Source: a virus. From it: DNA of 64,000 nt. The translations under genes were made by a program, and so were the position numbers. Of the stretch, positions 31,308-40,127 are shown one piece after another. The notes under the pieces were generated by a model. The model searched no databases. It saw nothing but the letters and a program-made list of their open reading frames with translations, and was not told the origin of the DNA. Within the stretch, counting starts at the first letter, position 1, and each line of letters opens with the position of its first letter. Location: the IMG/VR virus record IMGVR_UViG_3300013093_000040, positions 1 to 64,000 of that record; one strand, given 5' to 3'.

Positions 31308-32246
31308 TTAACCTAAGATTTCATTTAAAAACGGGTAATATCGAGGTTTTAAGTGAACAGATTGGCGACTTTCTAATATATCCAACATTTTAGTTCCGTC
31401 TAAATCAATCCAATCTTCTGGCCAGGATATATATTTCTGACCTGAATTTCTTATTATTTCTACAGCTATTTGTCGTATCTCCATTCTCTCTTCTCTAGTT
31501 CCAAAGAATGGTTGTTTTTTATACAATCTAGTTCCAGAAATTTTTCTAGATTCGTGTTCTATTGGAAGTGGTTCAACTATAGTATTATTTTTCAATCTCC
31601 TGGAAAAATCAACATATCTACCAATTAAATCTTTAGTTGCATCTTTTGGATTCACTTGTCTCATTAGATGGAATCTAATATCGATATTCATAAAATAAGT
31701 AGTAGTTTGATCAAACCTGCTGTTAATCTCTTCCGCTGATTCTCTTCTTAAAAATCCATGTAAAGTTCTTCCAGTCGTGAAATCCAAAGAATATCCAGGT
31801 CTCCAAACGGACAGCACATGAGAATCCCCTATCACACCTAACTTATTCTTCATACCGTGAGAGTAAAAAGTTTCGTACCAAGCAATGTCGTGCACCTCGG
31901 GTAATTGTAAATTGGGTATTTTTAATCTCCTGTTAAATAGTTCAAAATCAAACATGGTGTTTGAAAAAAGTATTTCGCCCGGGTAGTTTGCGATCGCTTT
32001 CATTTTTTCGTAATGAATTGGCTTTGGACCCCCTGGGATATTAAAAACTCCGGGCACAAAATTCACTCCCTCGCAAACGTAAAGTATGTCGTAATCTTCC
32101 CAATCACTGGGATCTGGATTGACTGCAACATCATCCAATGGGTACTCGTCTCTTAACATTTTGGTTTGAATTAAACCGTACCCACCGCCATGCGAATTTA
32201 GGGTGGTACCAACGGGTCCCATCATGGAAATTAATCCTATTTTCAT
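31308..32246 (-). CDS. phage protein with GDSH motif, possible hypermodification enzyme
   Basis: The 312-residue protein starts MKIGLISMMGPVGTTLNSHGG and includes GVIGDSHVLSVWRPGYSL (SGNH-like) and TGRTLHGFLRRE in the middle. I recall relatives in phages beside hypermodification enzymes. It flanks the PLP-fold gene (an HNH gene is inserted between). The reaction is unknown. Confidence 0.45.
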   Translation of the reverse strand: MKIGLISMMGPVGTTLNSHGGGYGLIQTKMLRDEYPLDDVAVNPDPSDWEDYDILYVCEGVNFVPGVFNIPGGPKPIHYEKMKAIANYPGEILFSNTMFDFELFNRRLKIPNLQLPEVHDIAWYETFYSHGMKNKLGVIGDSHVLSVWRPGYSLDFTTGRTLHGFLRRESAEEINSRFDQTTTYFMNIDIRFHLMRQVNPKDATKDLIGRYVDFSRRLKNNTIVEPLPIEHESRKISGTRLYKKQPFFGTREERMEIRQIAVEIIRNSGQKYISWPEDWIDLDGTKMLDILESRQSVHLKPRYYPFLNEILG

Positions 32247-32314
32247 AACTGCTTATTAAATATAAATGTAATTAAACGTTTTCTATTTTGGAAATCTATC
32301 TTTTAAGTAAAATC

Positions 32315-32343
32315 AAAAAAAGGGGGTGCATTGTGCCCCCCTT
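32315..32343 (-). terminator. rho-independent terminator after groEL
   Basis: The minus strand has AAGGGGG, GCA-CAA-TGC, then CCCCCTT and T7. It lies just after the GroEL stop. Confidence 0.85.
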
Positions 32344-32358
32344 AAAATTATGAATTTT

Positions 32359-34008
32359 TTACATTCCCATCATGGGATTTACTGATTCTTTTTCGTCCTT
32401 CGATTTCTTTTCAAAAATTACGCTTTCCGTGGTTAGTATGGTCCCAGCAACTGAAGCAGCGTTCTTCAATGCGGTAATTACCACTTTACATGGGTCTATC
32501 AACCCCTCTTCTATGGAATCGACCACCTTTCCCCTTTTTGCGTCGTAAGTAGCGGATTTTTCGTTACCAGTTGAAGAATCTTGATCTAAAACTTTTTGTG
32601 CGATCTCGTACCAATTTTCCCTGCCTGTGTTTGCGAGTATGGTTCTAAACGGAGATTCGCAGGCTTTTTTGACAATGTCGTGAGCAATGGCCTCAGGACC
32701 AATTTCTGGACTCAATAAAGTTTGAACAGCTTTGTAAAGGGCCATTCCGCCGCCCGCAACTATTCCGTCCGCAAGAGCTGCCTTAGTGGCGTACAGCGCA
32801 TCTTCTACCCTGTCTCTCTTCTCTTTTATTTCAACTTCTGAGTTTCCTCCTACGTTAATGATTGCAACTCCACCCACCAATTTTCCAAGTCTTTCTTGCA
32901 ATTTTTCTTTTTCGTAAAAAGAACTTGCCTTTTCTATTTGTTCCTTTATCTCTTCCGCTCTTTTGACTATCGATGCTTCTTCTCCCTTACCATCAACGAT
33001 GGTGGTTTCCTCCTTGGAAATCGTTGCCAATCTTGCCTTGCCCAAAAAACTATCTAATTGAAGCGAAGTTAACTTGTCCAATTTGTGGCCTTTGTCCTTT
33101 GATATTACTTGACCCCCCGTAAGAATTGCTATGTCCTCCAAGATCAAGGTTTTCCTCTCTCCAAAATCGGGTGCTTTTACCGCGCACACTTGCACGATTC
33201 CCCTCATTTTGTTTACTATCAGAGTGGCAAGAGCTTCTTCTCCTATGTCCTCAGAAATCATCAAAAGGGATCTGTTCTCAGCGTTGACCTTGTTCAATAC
33301 CTGCAAAAGTTCTTGCGCTGATGATATTCTGCCGTCGTAAATTAACACGTAGGGATTTTCAAGTCCGCACTGCATGTTTGTGTTATTGGTAACAAAGTAG
33401 GGGGATTTATAACCGCGATCGAATTGCATTCCCTCAACGACTTCTAAGCTAGTTTCACCTGATTTTGATTCCTCTATTGTGACTATGCCCTCGCGACCAA
33501 CTTTTTCTATCGCGGTCGCTATTAAGTTACCCACCTCTTCGTCGTTATTGCCTGAAATGGTGGCAACTTGTTTGATTTGTTCTTGCGAAGATACTTCAAC
33601 CGATTTGCTTTTAACTCCCAAAATTACTGCGTCAACAACCTTATCTATGGCCAATTTGATTTCGATCGCGTTTGTCCCCTGTCTTATGTTTTTTAATCCC
33701 TCTTCTACTATTTTCGTGGCCAATAACGTAGAAGTCGTGGTACCGTCTCCCGCCTCGTTTGCGGATTTTATGCTAACCTGTTTCACTAGGTTAGCACCGA
33801 TTGTCTCTATCGGGTCCTCTAATTCACCAAAGGCCTTTGCGACTGACACGCCGTCCTTACTGACTCTGACCTCTCCGTATTGATCATTTATCAAAACAGT
33901 CCTACCGCCAGGTCCCAAAGTTGAACTAACAGCAGTGTTCAACTTAATTATTCCCGATAACAATTTTTCTTTCAATTCTTGTCCGTGGACAAATTGGGTT
34001 TTACTCAT
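32359..34008 (-). CDS. groEL: GroEL chaperonin
   Basis: The 549-residue protein is full-length GroEL: SSTLGPGGRTVLIND (nucleotide loop), EAGDGTTTSTLLAT, the apical domain GMQFDRGYKSPYF, and GIVAGGGMALYKA. Unlike bacterial GroEL, the C-terminus ends NPMMGM without GGM repeats. It folds phage or host proteins. Together with GroES and Hsp20 it forms a phage chaperone cluster and is followed by a terminator. Confidence 0.97.
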   Translation of the reverse strand: MSKTQFVHGQELKEKLLSGIIKLNTAVSSTLGPGGRTVLINDQYGEVRVSKDGVSVAKAFGELEDPIETIGANLVKQVSIKSANEAGDGTTTSTLLATKIVEEGLKNIRQGTNAIEIKLAIDKVVDAVILGVKSKSVEVSSQEQIKQVATISGNNDEEVGNLIATAIEKVGREGIVTIEESKSGETSLEVVEGMQFDRGYKSPYFVTNNTNMQCGLENPYVLIYDGRISSAQELLQVLNKVNAENRSLLMISEDIGEEALATLIVNKMRGIVQVCAVKAPDFGERKTLILEDIAILTGGQVISKDKGHKLDKLTSLQLDSFLGKARLATISKEETTIVDGKGEEASIVKRAEEIKEQIEKASSFYEKEKLQERLGKLVGGVAIINVGGNSEVEIKEKRDRVEDALYATKAALADGIVAGGGMALYKAVQTLLSPEIGPEAIAHDIVKKACESPFRTILANTGRENWYEIAQKVLDQDSSTGNEKSATYDAKRGKVVDSIEEGLIDPCKVVITALKNAASVAGTILTTESVIFEKKSKDEKESVNPMMGM

Positions 34009-34198
34009 AATTTTTTTTTCTGTTTAATTTTTTATTCAATTTCTTTTCCTTCGATCTCATTTCGTTATCAACCACACAATAAATGTGATCGTGACCCTGC
34101 AAATATTGATCTTCAATATCTGTTGTTTCGACGTTACAAATGCTGCAATGAAATCTACTTTGCGTTTCTTTTTTTTCGATAACCCTAATTTTGCTCAT
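34001..34198 (-). CDS. small zinc-finger-like protein between groES and groEL
   Basis: The 65-residue protein has CSICNVETTDIEDQYLQGH and a basic C-terminal tail KKLNKKLNRKK. It sits in the chaperone operon with an eight-base overlap with groEL. Function unknown. Confidence 0.45.
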   Translation of the reverse strand: MSKIRVIEKKETQSRFHCSICNVETTDIEDQYLQGHDHIYCVVDNEMRSKEKKLNKKLNRKKNYE

Positions 34199-34203
34199 GA
34201 TTT

Positions 34204-34497
34204 TTAATTTTCAACCACGGCCAAAACTTCCGTGTCCTTGGTGATAAAATAATCCTCTCCAGCTACAGAAATTTTTGCTGTTCCCATTTTTGGAATGAGA
34301 ACTTTTTGTCCCACGCTCAATTGAGAATCAACAAACTCCCCCCTATGCCAATTGTAGGTCTGACTTGTAGCGATGACTTCGCCCATTTCAGGGCGTTCTT
34401 TGCCTAAATCCGGGATGACTATGTTTCCGTAAGTTTGTTCTTGTTCTTCGATCGGTTTCAAAACAACGAAACCGTTTTTTGGGTTTAATTTACTCAT
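34204..34497 (-). CDS. groES: GroES co-chaperonin
   Basis: The 97-residue protein has the GroES fold: GFVVLKPIEEQEQTYGNIVIP, the mobile loop region, PEMGEVIATS, and VGQKVLIPKMGTAKI. It caps GroEL. It lies upstream of groEL in the same operon. Confidence 0.93.
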   Translation of the reverse strand: MSKLNPKNGFVVLKPIEEQEQTYGNIVIPDLGKERPEMGEVIATSQTYNWHRGEFVDSQLSVGQKVLIPKMGTAKISVAGEDYFITKDTEVLAVVEN

Positions 34498-34729
34498 CTT
34501 TTTTTTCTTCTATTAATGGTGTTTCTAAAATTGGAGTGGATTCGACCTCTATTTCCAGCTCCTGTATCCTTTCACAGAAATACAGAATTCCGTCATTTTT
34601 AAAGACATGATCGCTACCGGTGAATTCTTTGACACCGTCCACGTTTTTGATTGTCTCTTCTCTGTAGGTTTTTTTAACCAAAAAAAGACTATCGTTTACT
34701 CTTATAAAATTTTTTACAATCGAAAACAT
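34490..34729 (-). CDS. hypothetical protein of the chaperone operon
   Basis: The 79-residue protein begins MFSIVKNFIRVNDSLFLVKK and ends with an acidic tail EIEVESTPILETPLIEEKKDE region. It overlaps groES by eight bases. It has no recognisable domain. Confidence 0.45.
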   Translation of the reverse strand: MFSIVKNFIRVNDSLFLVKKTYREETIKNVDGVKEFTGSDHVFKNDGILYFCERIQELEIEVESTPILETPLIEEKKDE

Positions 34730-34756
34730 AACCGTTACTTGATGGGCGAATTTAAA

Positions 34757-35191
34757 TTACCCCTTTAGGAGTTGTTTTGGAGTTTTAATGTCTATTTTCT
34801 TTACGTTTGGCTCTTTAGGCTCCGCCAATGGAAGAACCAATTTTAAAAGTCCCTTATCAAGGGAAGCTTCAAGTTTACCAAGATCAAATTTTGGGGCTAT
34901 TTTCCAACCCAAATCGAATGAAGATTTTTTGATTCCCTTGTAGTGATAAGATTTTTCTTCCACTAGGGGTTTTTTATATCTGATGTGAAGTTGATCGCCA
35001 TTAACTAATATTTCTATGTCGTCCTTTTCCAATCCAACTGCCGCGATCTCTAAAACAAGTCCGTCTTCAGACTCGTAAATGTCAGTCGGGTGAGAAATTT
35101 TTTGTGCGATCGAAGAAAAGTGAGAATCCAATTCAAATAGGTCCCTCCACAATAAATCAAAAGGACCCAAATCCAATGCTCTAATGGTCAT
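34757..35191 (-). CDS. Hsp20 small heat-shock protein
   Basis: The 144-residue protein has the alpha-crystallin core: DIYESEDGLVLEIAAVGLE, KDDIEILVNGDQLHIRYKK and LDKGLLKLVLPLAEP (the A-x-x-x-G-x-L-x-L-x-P pattern). It probably holds unfolded proteins, e.g. virion proteins, for GroEL. T4-like cyanophages also carry Hsp20. Confidence 0.88.
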   Translation of the reverse strand: MTIRALDLGPFDLLWRDLFELDSHFSSIAQKISHPTDIYESEDGLVLEIAAVGLEKDDIEILVNGDQLHIRYKKPLVEEKSYHYKGIKKSSFDLGWKIAPKFDLGKLEASLDKGLLKLVLPLAEPKEPNVKKIDIKTPKQLLKG

Positions 35192-35281
35192 GGTTGTTAA
35201 GTTTTGTGTTCCCTGTCGGTGAACGGTTAAATAATTATTTTTCGTAACCTTCGGCCCATCAAGTACCGGTTTTTATTCAAT

Positions 35282-35290
35282 TATAAATAT
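35282..35290 (-). promoter_or_regulatory. ATATTTATA element upstream of the chaperone operon
   Basis: It lies about 90 bases before the Hsp20 start, the first gene of the chaperone operon, far enough to be a promoter. Confidence 0.4.
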
Positions 35291-35334
35291 ATAAAGTTGA
35301 CAATCCAAAAAGAAATTTATTTTTCAAGTTACAT

Positions 35335-35365
35335 AAAAAAAGGAGCTTTTTTGCTCCCCTTTTTT
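35335..35365 (-). terminator. rho-independent terminator after the 35388-36251 gene
   Basis: The stem GGAGC/GCTCC with A6 loop is followed by T7 on the minus strand. Confidence 0.85.
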
Positions 35366-35387
35366 GTAAACCTTGCGATTAATTATT

Positions 35388-36251
35388 TTAGTATCTATTT
35401 CCGCAGTGCGGGCAGAATTTGTGAGATTCTTTTTTCTTTTTTGCCCCGCACTCAACGCAAAAAACAGAATTTAATTCATCGGCTGTGATTTTTTTCTGGG
35501 AAATTGGTAAAATTTTCCAAGTTGTAACGCAACGCGCATACAAATTGAACTCTCGACTCGACTGGCTAAATTGTTGACCGGAAATACTTCCCTTTTCCAC
35601 AGTGCCTGTTTCTACGGTTTTTTGTCTCATAAGACCGTCTTCCGTAGATGATTTACTCCTTGCTTTACCCAGAGCGTATCCGTTCTGATTATAACCTAAG
35701 ACGTTAGTAGAAGCATTACCAACTGAAATTGTGCTTGTGAGAGTACTATTAAGTGGGTTTTTATAAGACACATCTAAATTTAAAGTACTACCACCAGAAG
35801 TACTATAGAAAAAATCATTGGTGTAGCTTGGGTTAACTCCATTTAAATAATTGTGGAACACCCAAGGTGTGGATTGATTGTTGGGAGCTGCGTAATACGT
35901 TTCCTCATCGTAAAACTCTATTTGCAGTGCGTCGTTATTTAAGATGGCCCCATGAGCGACTGCGTCTTGTCCCACTTCATAAGTTTTAAAGACAAATTTT
36001 TTGTTGTCATCCAAGTACCTTTCTAGAAAAACCCTTTCACCAGGACGTACAACTATTCCACCGCCTGAAATGTATTTACCTTCTAGTTTAATTTTTGCCA
36101 ATACGTGGGTTGAAAGGGGATTAAAAAGTTCTATTTCGAACTCTTCGTTGTTCGATAGATAGACCATATCACCGAACTGTTTTACTCTTTGCTTACGTTT
36201 TGTTACGTACGCCATTGGATTGTAGAAATCCAGTTTGTTTGTTTCTTTCAT
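35388..36251 (-). CDS. phage protein with C-terminal zinc ribbon, possibly structural
   Basis: The 287-residue protein has a beta-sandwich-like stretch with GGGIVVRPGERVFLERYLDD (about residue 60), a Ser/Asn-rich middle, and a C-terminal ribbon CVECGAKKK...CPHCGNRY. I recall the first motif in several phage proteins of unknown function. It forms a single unit with its own terminator. Confidence 0.5.
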   Translation of the reverse strand: MKETNKLDFYNPMAYVTKRKQRVKQFGDMVYLSNNEEFEIELFNPLSTHVLAKIKLEGKYISGGGIVVRPGERVFLERYLDDNKKFVFKTYEVGQDAVAHGAILNNDALQIEFYDEETYYAAPNNQSTPWVFHNYLNGVNPSYTNDFFYSTSGGSTLNLDVSYKNPLNSTLTSTISVGNASTNVLGYNQNGYALGKARSKSSTEDGLMRQKTVETGTVEKGSISGQQFSQSSREFNLYARCVTTWKILPISQKKITADELNSVFCVECGAKKKKESHKFCPHCGNRY

Positions 36252-36359
36252 TTTTTGTTTCCTTATTTTAGTTTGTTATATAATTCTCTATTCGTTGGTT
36301 GTTTACTCCAACTCGAATGCTTAAATAGCACTAGAGCATTAATCACAAGGTTTTACGTC

Positions 36360-36368
36360 TATAAATAT
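36360..36368 (-). promoter_or_regulatory. ATATTTATA element between polA and the next gene
   Basis: It sits at the end of the polymerase gene, about 109 bases before the 36251 start. Confidence 0.35.
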
Positions 36369-36372
36369 ACAG

Positions 36373-38673
36373 TTAGTGACCCTCTTTCCAATTTTTTGCT
36401 ATTGATGGTACTGCAAATAAAGGCACATTTAATTTTGTGGTATTTTCCATACAATCTTGAACTATTTTGGCCGCTTCTTCTCGTCTATCGTATTCAACTT
36501 CGCATATTATCTGGTCATGAACTTGGGCGCACACCCAACCATTTATACCAACTGATTTAAATCTTCTATTAATCGCTAGGGCAGCCCGATTAACTATAGA
36601 AGCCGATAGGCCCTGTATCTGTACATTTTTTGCGTTATTAAGACCGTTAACAAAATCCCTAGAAATATTTTTAATTGCTTGTTCGCCGTGACTGTAAGAG
36701 AGCTGTTTTTTGATGTTGTAATCAAGCATTGTATCCCCAATTTGTTCGTAAATGGCTTTAACTTTTGGTAAATGCCTTATTCTACCCACTTGAGTTTTTA
36801 TGTAACCCAAAGTTCTAGCATCATTTTCAGATCTCCTCATCCACTTCTCAAGTTCTGGAAATCCTTTTAGGTAACTATCGACCAATTTTTTTGCTTCTTT
36901 GGTTGAAATTTCCAAATTCTTACCCAAAGCGTACGCTCCCATTCCGTAAGGTATTCCAAGAGCGTACGCTTTTGCTTTATTTCTTACTTTTGGTTTGTGC
37001 TTCCTTAAAAAGTTATCAGCCTTTTTATCGGGAGAATAATCGTACAATTTTTCGGTTTGAATTGCAATGGTTGAATAAAAATCCCAACCGTTCTTAAAAA
37101 TGTCCATCAATCCATTGTCTCCGGATACGTGGGCAAAAACGCTTGGTTCAAGAGAAGCATAATCATCGTCTATGAATATATTGTGTTCGTCAGGAATGAA
37201 GAATGTTCTCACACGATTGTTGAATTCTATCACTATGGGATCTTCATCACCGTCCTCTTTAGGTCTTGGTAACTGCTGTGCATCTGACCCGTATCTTCCG
37301 GAAACTGTTCCATGTTGTTTGTAATAAAAATAGTATCTACCGTTTTCTTCTCCCTCTAAAAATCTTTCTATGTAAGTGGATTTAATTTTTAATAACTTAT
37401 TATAAATTCTTAAATTTTTTGCCCACTCTTCTGTATCACCTATAATTTGTATCATGTCATCATCAAACTGGGGTTTTCCAGTTTTTGTAACAGATTTATA
37501 TTTTATTCCAAGCGCGCCGAAGGCTATTTCACCCATCTGGTCTTTTGATTGTAAGTTAAACCATTGACCGTCGTTTGAATCTTTCCAAAGTTTTAATTGT
37601 ACTTTTAAAATAGTGTCTTTATCCAGAATTTGAGGATCACCGTGCAATAAAAACTGTTTAAGCGAAGAATCTGGTATTCTTAATATGTTTGGATTAGTTA
37701 TTGAATATTTGCCAGTGACTGCTTTTGGAAATTCTATTTCCATTTGGTCTATTAGTTCGCATGCGAACGCACCCCTATTGCTCGCAGGAAACGCACCCGC
37801 AGCTTTTATCATGATCCAGTGTTTGACCTCTGAGTAACTCAATAACTGTTCTATGACCTTCTTCCTGTGCTCCTCAAGAGCCACGGACACTTCATCTCTG
37901 GTCTTTTTAATTAAATCCATGTCCAATTTAACTCCCTTTTCCTCCATGGGTATAGTCACTTCTTTATAAAGAGGCATCACTTCGTCTATGAAAAAAAATT
38001 CTTCCAATCCCTGTTCTTTTAAATCCTTCGCAAAGTGATTGTATATTCTTAACGTCAAATCAGTATCTGCAGCTGCGTATTCAGAAAGTATTTCTATGTC
38101 CGCTTTCCAAATTTCGTAACTAGCCCTTGTAACAGTACCCCCATTCTTTTTTATGGATTCTTTAAGAGCAATTTGCTCTTCATTTGCAGCTTTATCCACA
38201 TCCAAACCTAGCTCTGACTGTATCATTTTAGCTATGCTTTTCAAAGCAAATGGGGCGTTTGTACCAAATCCTGCCCCCTCTTCATTTACTGTGTGAACAA
38301 GGAGCATCGTGTCAGCATGCAAAGACGGTAACAAATCTACATTAAAATAATTTTTGATAAATCGAGTATCGAAAGAGGCATTATGCGCGATCAGTTTTTT
38401 TCCAATCAGCATTGTCAAAAGCTTCACAGATATATCGTAAGCTTTTTTCCCCTCTATATAAGAATCCTTTAATTCTCCGTCCGAATAGTACTTCGTGGGT
38501 AAATAATAACCATTTCCAGGGTCGCCTGAAATTGACCACCCTATGATTTCTCCCTTTCTTGGATTTAGGGATGTGGTCTCAGTATCGAAAGCGATAAGAT
38601 CGTGCTCAGTTATGTGATGAGCCATCTCAATAACCAATTGCTTGGTATTAACAAGTGCGTAACTCTTTTCCAT
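36373..38673 (-). CDS. polA: family A DNA polymerase with 3'-5' exonuclease, Leu762 type
   Basis: The 766-residue protein has exonuclease motifs FDTETTSL, NASFDTRF and YAAADTDLT (about residues 30-200) and the polymerase motifs A (DYASLEP), B (RNKAKAYALGIPYG) and C (QVHDQ). In motif B the residue equivalent to E. coli Phe762 is Leu, the variant reported from environmental phages. Motif C has HDQ instead of the usual HDE. It has no 5'-3' nuclease domain; that is encoded at 47431-48459. It is the likely replicative polymerase. Confidence 0.95.
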   Translation of the reverse strand: MEKSYALVNTKQLVIEMAHHITEHDLIAFDTETTSLNPRKGEIIGWSISGDPGNGYYLPTKYYSDGELKDSYIEGKKAYDISVKLLTMLIGKKLIAHNASFDTRFIKNYFNVDLLPSLHADTMLLVHTVNEEGAGFGTNAPFALKSIAKMIQSELGLDVDKAANEEQIALKESIKKNGGTVTRASYEIWKADIEILSEYAAADTDLTLRIYNHFAKDLKEQGLEEFFFIDEVMPLYKEVTIPMEEKGVKLDMDLIKKTRDEVSVALEEHRKKVIEQLLSYSEVKHWIMIKAAGAFPASNRGAFACELIDQMEIEFPKAVTGKYSITNPNILRIPDSSLKQFLLHGDPQILDKDTILKVQLKLWKDSNDGQWFNLQSKDQMGEIAFGALGIKYKSVTKTGKPQFDDDMIQIIGDTEEWAKNLRIYNKLLKIKSTYIERFLEGEENGRYYFYYKQHGTVSGRYGSDAQQLPRPKEDGDEDPIVIEFNNRVRTFFIPDEHNIFIDDDYASLEPSVFAHVSGDNGLMDIFKNGWDFYSTIAIQTEKLYDYSPDKKADNFLRKHKPKVRNKAKAYALGIPYGMGAYALGKNLEISTKEAKKLVDSYLKGFPELEKWMRRSENDARTLGYIKTQVGRIRHLPKVKAIYEQIGDTMLDYNIKKQLSYSHGEQAIKNISRDFVNGLNNAKNVQIQGLSASIVNRAALAINRRFKSVGINGWVCAQVHDQIICEVEYDRREEAAKIVQDCMENTTKLNVPLFAVPSIAKNWKEGH

Positions 38674-38682
38674 TAATATAAC

Positions 38683-38868
38683 TCAATTTCCAGATTTGTA
38701 AGGAAACTTTTGATTTAATTTATCTCTTCTTCTTTCACAACCGCAATCTTGAATTCCAAAAATCCCTAAAAATTTTTTAAAAGCTTTATCAATTCCAGTT
38801 AATGATGTAAATCTTGCGATAGAATCTCCCAAACCACTAAAATCATTATTCCTTTTTTTGTGCGTCAT
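38683..38868 (-). CDS. small conserved phage protein (DCGC-x2-RR)
   Basis: The 61-residue protein has GIQDCGCERRRDKLNQKFPY at its C-terminus, a motif I recall from many phage small proteins, function unknown. It overlaps the membrane protein gene upstream by 23 bases. Confidence 0.5.
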   Translation of the reverse strand: MTHKKRNNDFSGLGDSIARFTSLTGIDKAFKKFLGIFGIQDCGCERRRDKLNQKFPYKSGN

Positions 38869-39049
38869 CTTCCTGTTTTTTTGTCATCATGATGCTTGTC
38901 AGGGTTCTTGATGTAATCACTGAAAAAATAGAAATCTGTTCCCAAAGTTTTGAAATTTCTTTGTGTGCCCTAACAATCATTCCGTGTTGGTACACTTGAA
39001 TGATTAATAACAAAGCAATTATCAATAAATAAAAATGTTCTACTGTCAT
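38846..39049 (-). CDS. single-pass membrane protein
   Basis: The 67-residue protein has one N-terminal membrane segment, FYLLIIALLLIIQVYQHGM, and a charged tail. It overlaps the next gene. No function is recognised. Confidence 0.45.
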   Translation of the reverse strand: MTVEHFYLLIIALLLIIQVYQHGMIVRAHKEISKLWEQISIFSVITSRTLTSIMMTKKQEDDAQKKE

Positions 39050-39101
39050 GTATTAAATTTATTTAAAAATTCATTAACTTTAAAATTTAATTTGTAAGTA
39101 A

Positions 39102-40100
39102 CTATTCGCAAGACACACAGTAGTTAAAATTTTTTGCAAAAGTACTTGCTGCGCTGGTATTGTGTTGATAGTAAAGGGATTTTATACCCATGCTGTGGGC
39201 CAAAAGCATAAGTTCGTTTACTTCTTTAGCCTTTGTGTCTGCCGTAATAAATAAATTTAAAGATTGTCCTTGATCTATGTATTTTTGTCTTTGAGCTGCT
39301 TGTACAATGATTTCTGTTTGAGAAATTTCCCTAGCGGTTTTAAACACCATTTTTTCGGCTTCTGTCAAAAAATCCAAGTGAAGAACACTGCCCTGTTGTT
39401 TTTGTATGCTTTCCCAAATTTCTTCAGTATTCTTTCCCTTTGACTCAAGCAGTTTTTCCAAAAAAACGTTTTTGATCACAAATTTTCCCTTTGATAAATC
39501 TTTGATCATATAGTTGCTCATCCATGGTTCTATACCTTGAGAAACTTGCATAATGAAAGACGAAGATGTGGTTGGTGCGATTGCTTGGGTGGTAGTATTT
39601 CTTCTTCCCAAACCTTTTGTCATTTCGCACTCTCCAAATAAATCCGCCAATTTTTTAGAAGCTGCCAAAGAATTTTCTTGTATGTTTCTTTGAATTTCTA
39701 AATTTATTTCTCTTGCTTGTAAACTTTCAAAAGGAATCATTTTACTCTGTAAAAGAGAATGGTACCCTAAACGACCTATTCCTAAAGCTCTGTGCTTTAT
39801 AGCAAAGTTAGCCGATCTTTCTAAAAATTTTATTTTTGATGCCTTCTCTATGAATTCTGTCATAGCCGCATCAAGTAAAAAAGTAATTACTTCAACACAA
39901 TCTGTGTCCTTCCAATCTTCGTAATAAAAATCATTTAACGAACCCAAATCGCACACAAAAGAATTGTCTACGTCAGAGGGAAGCATGATTTCCGTACAAT
40001 TGTGTACTAATATATCATTAGCATAGAAATTATGATTTTTTTCAACAGTAATATCATAAACTGGTATTTTTATTTTTTCTTTTCTTATTTTTAATCCCAT
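39102..40100 (-). CDS. nrdA: ribonucleotide reductase large subunit, C-terminal piece with split-intein C half
   Basis: Residues 1-34 (MGLKIRKEKIKIPVYD...DILVHN) are an intein C-terminal half ending HN. The extein starts at Cys35 in CTEIMLPSD, which is the catalytic thiyl cysteine of the reductase (SNLCTEI region). The remaining 298 residues are the reductase C-terminal part and end NYCVSCE, the thioredoxin-reacting cysteine pair. It is joined to the product of 41215-42279 by protein trans-splicing. The leader closely resembles that of the NrdA-2 split intein family described from metagenomes. Confidence 0.93.
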   Translation of the reverse strand: MGLKIRKEKIKIPVYDITVEKNHNFYANDILVHNCTEIMLPSDVDNSFVCDLGSLNDFYYEDWKDTDCVEVITFLLDAAMTEFIEKASKIKFLERSANFAIKHRALGIGRLGYHSLLQSKMIPFESLQAREINLEIQRNIQENSLAASKKLADLFGECEMTKGLGRRNTTTQAIAPTTSSSFIMQVSQGIEPWMSNYMIKDLSKGKFVIKNVFLEKLLESKGKNTEEIWESIQKQQGSVLHLDFLTEAEKMVFKTAREISQTEIIVQAAQRQKYIDQGQSLNLFITADTKAKEVNELMLLAHSMGIKSLYYQHNTSAASTFAKNFNYCVSCE

Positions 40101-40127
40101 TTTAATTTAAAATTTGATTTATGTTAG

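Noticed and set aside
33479-33883. Plus-strand frames inside groEL, polA and the tape-measure gene
   Set aside because: They are antisense shadows of strongly supported minus-strand genes.
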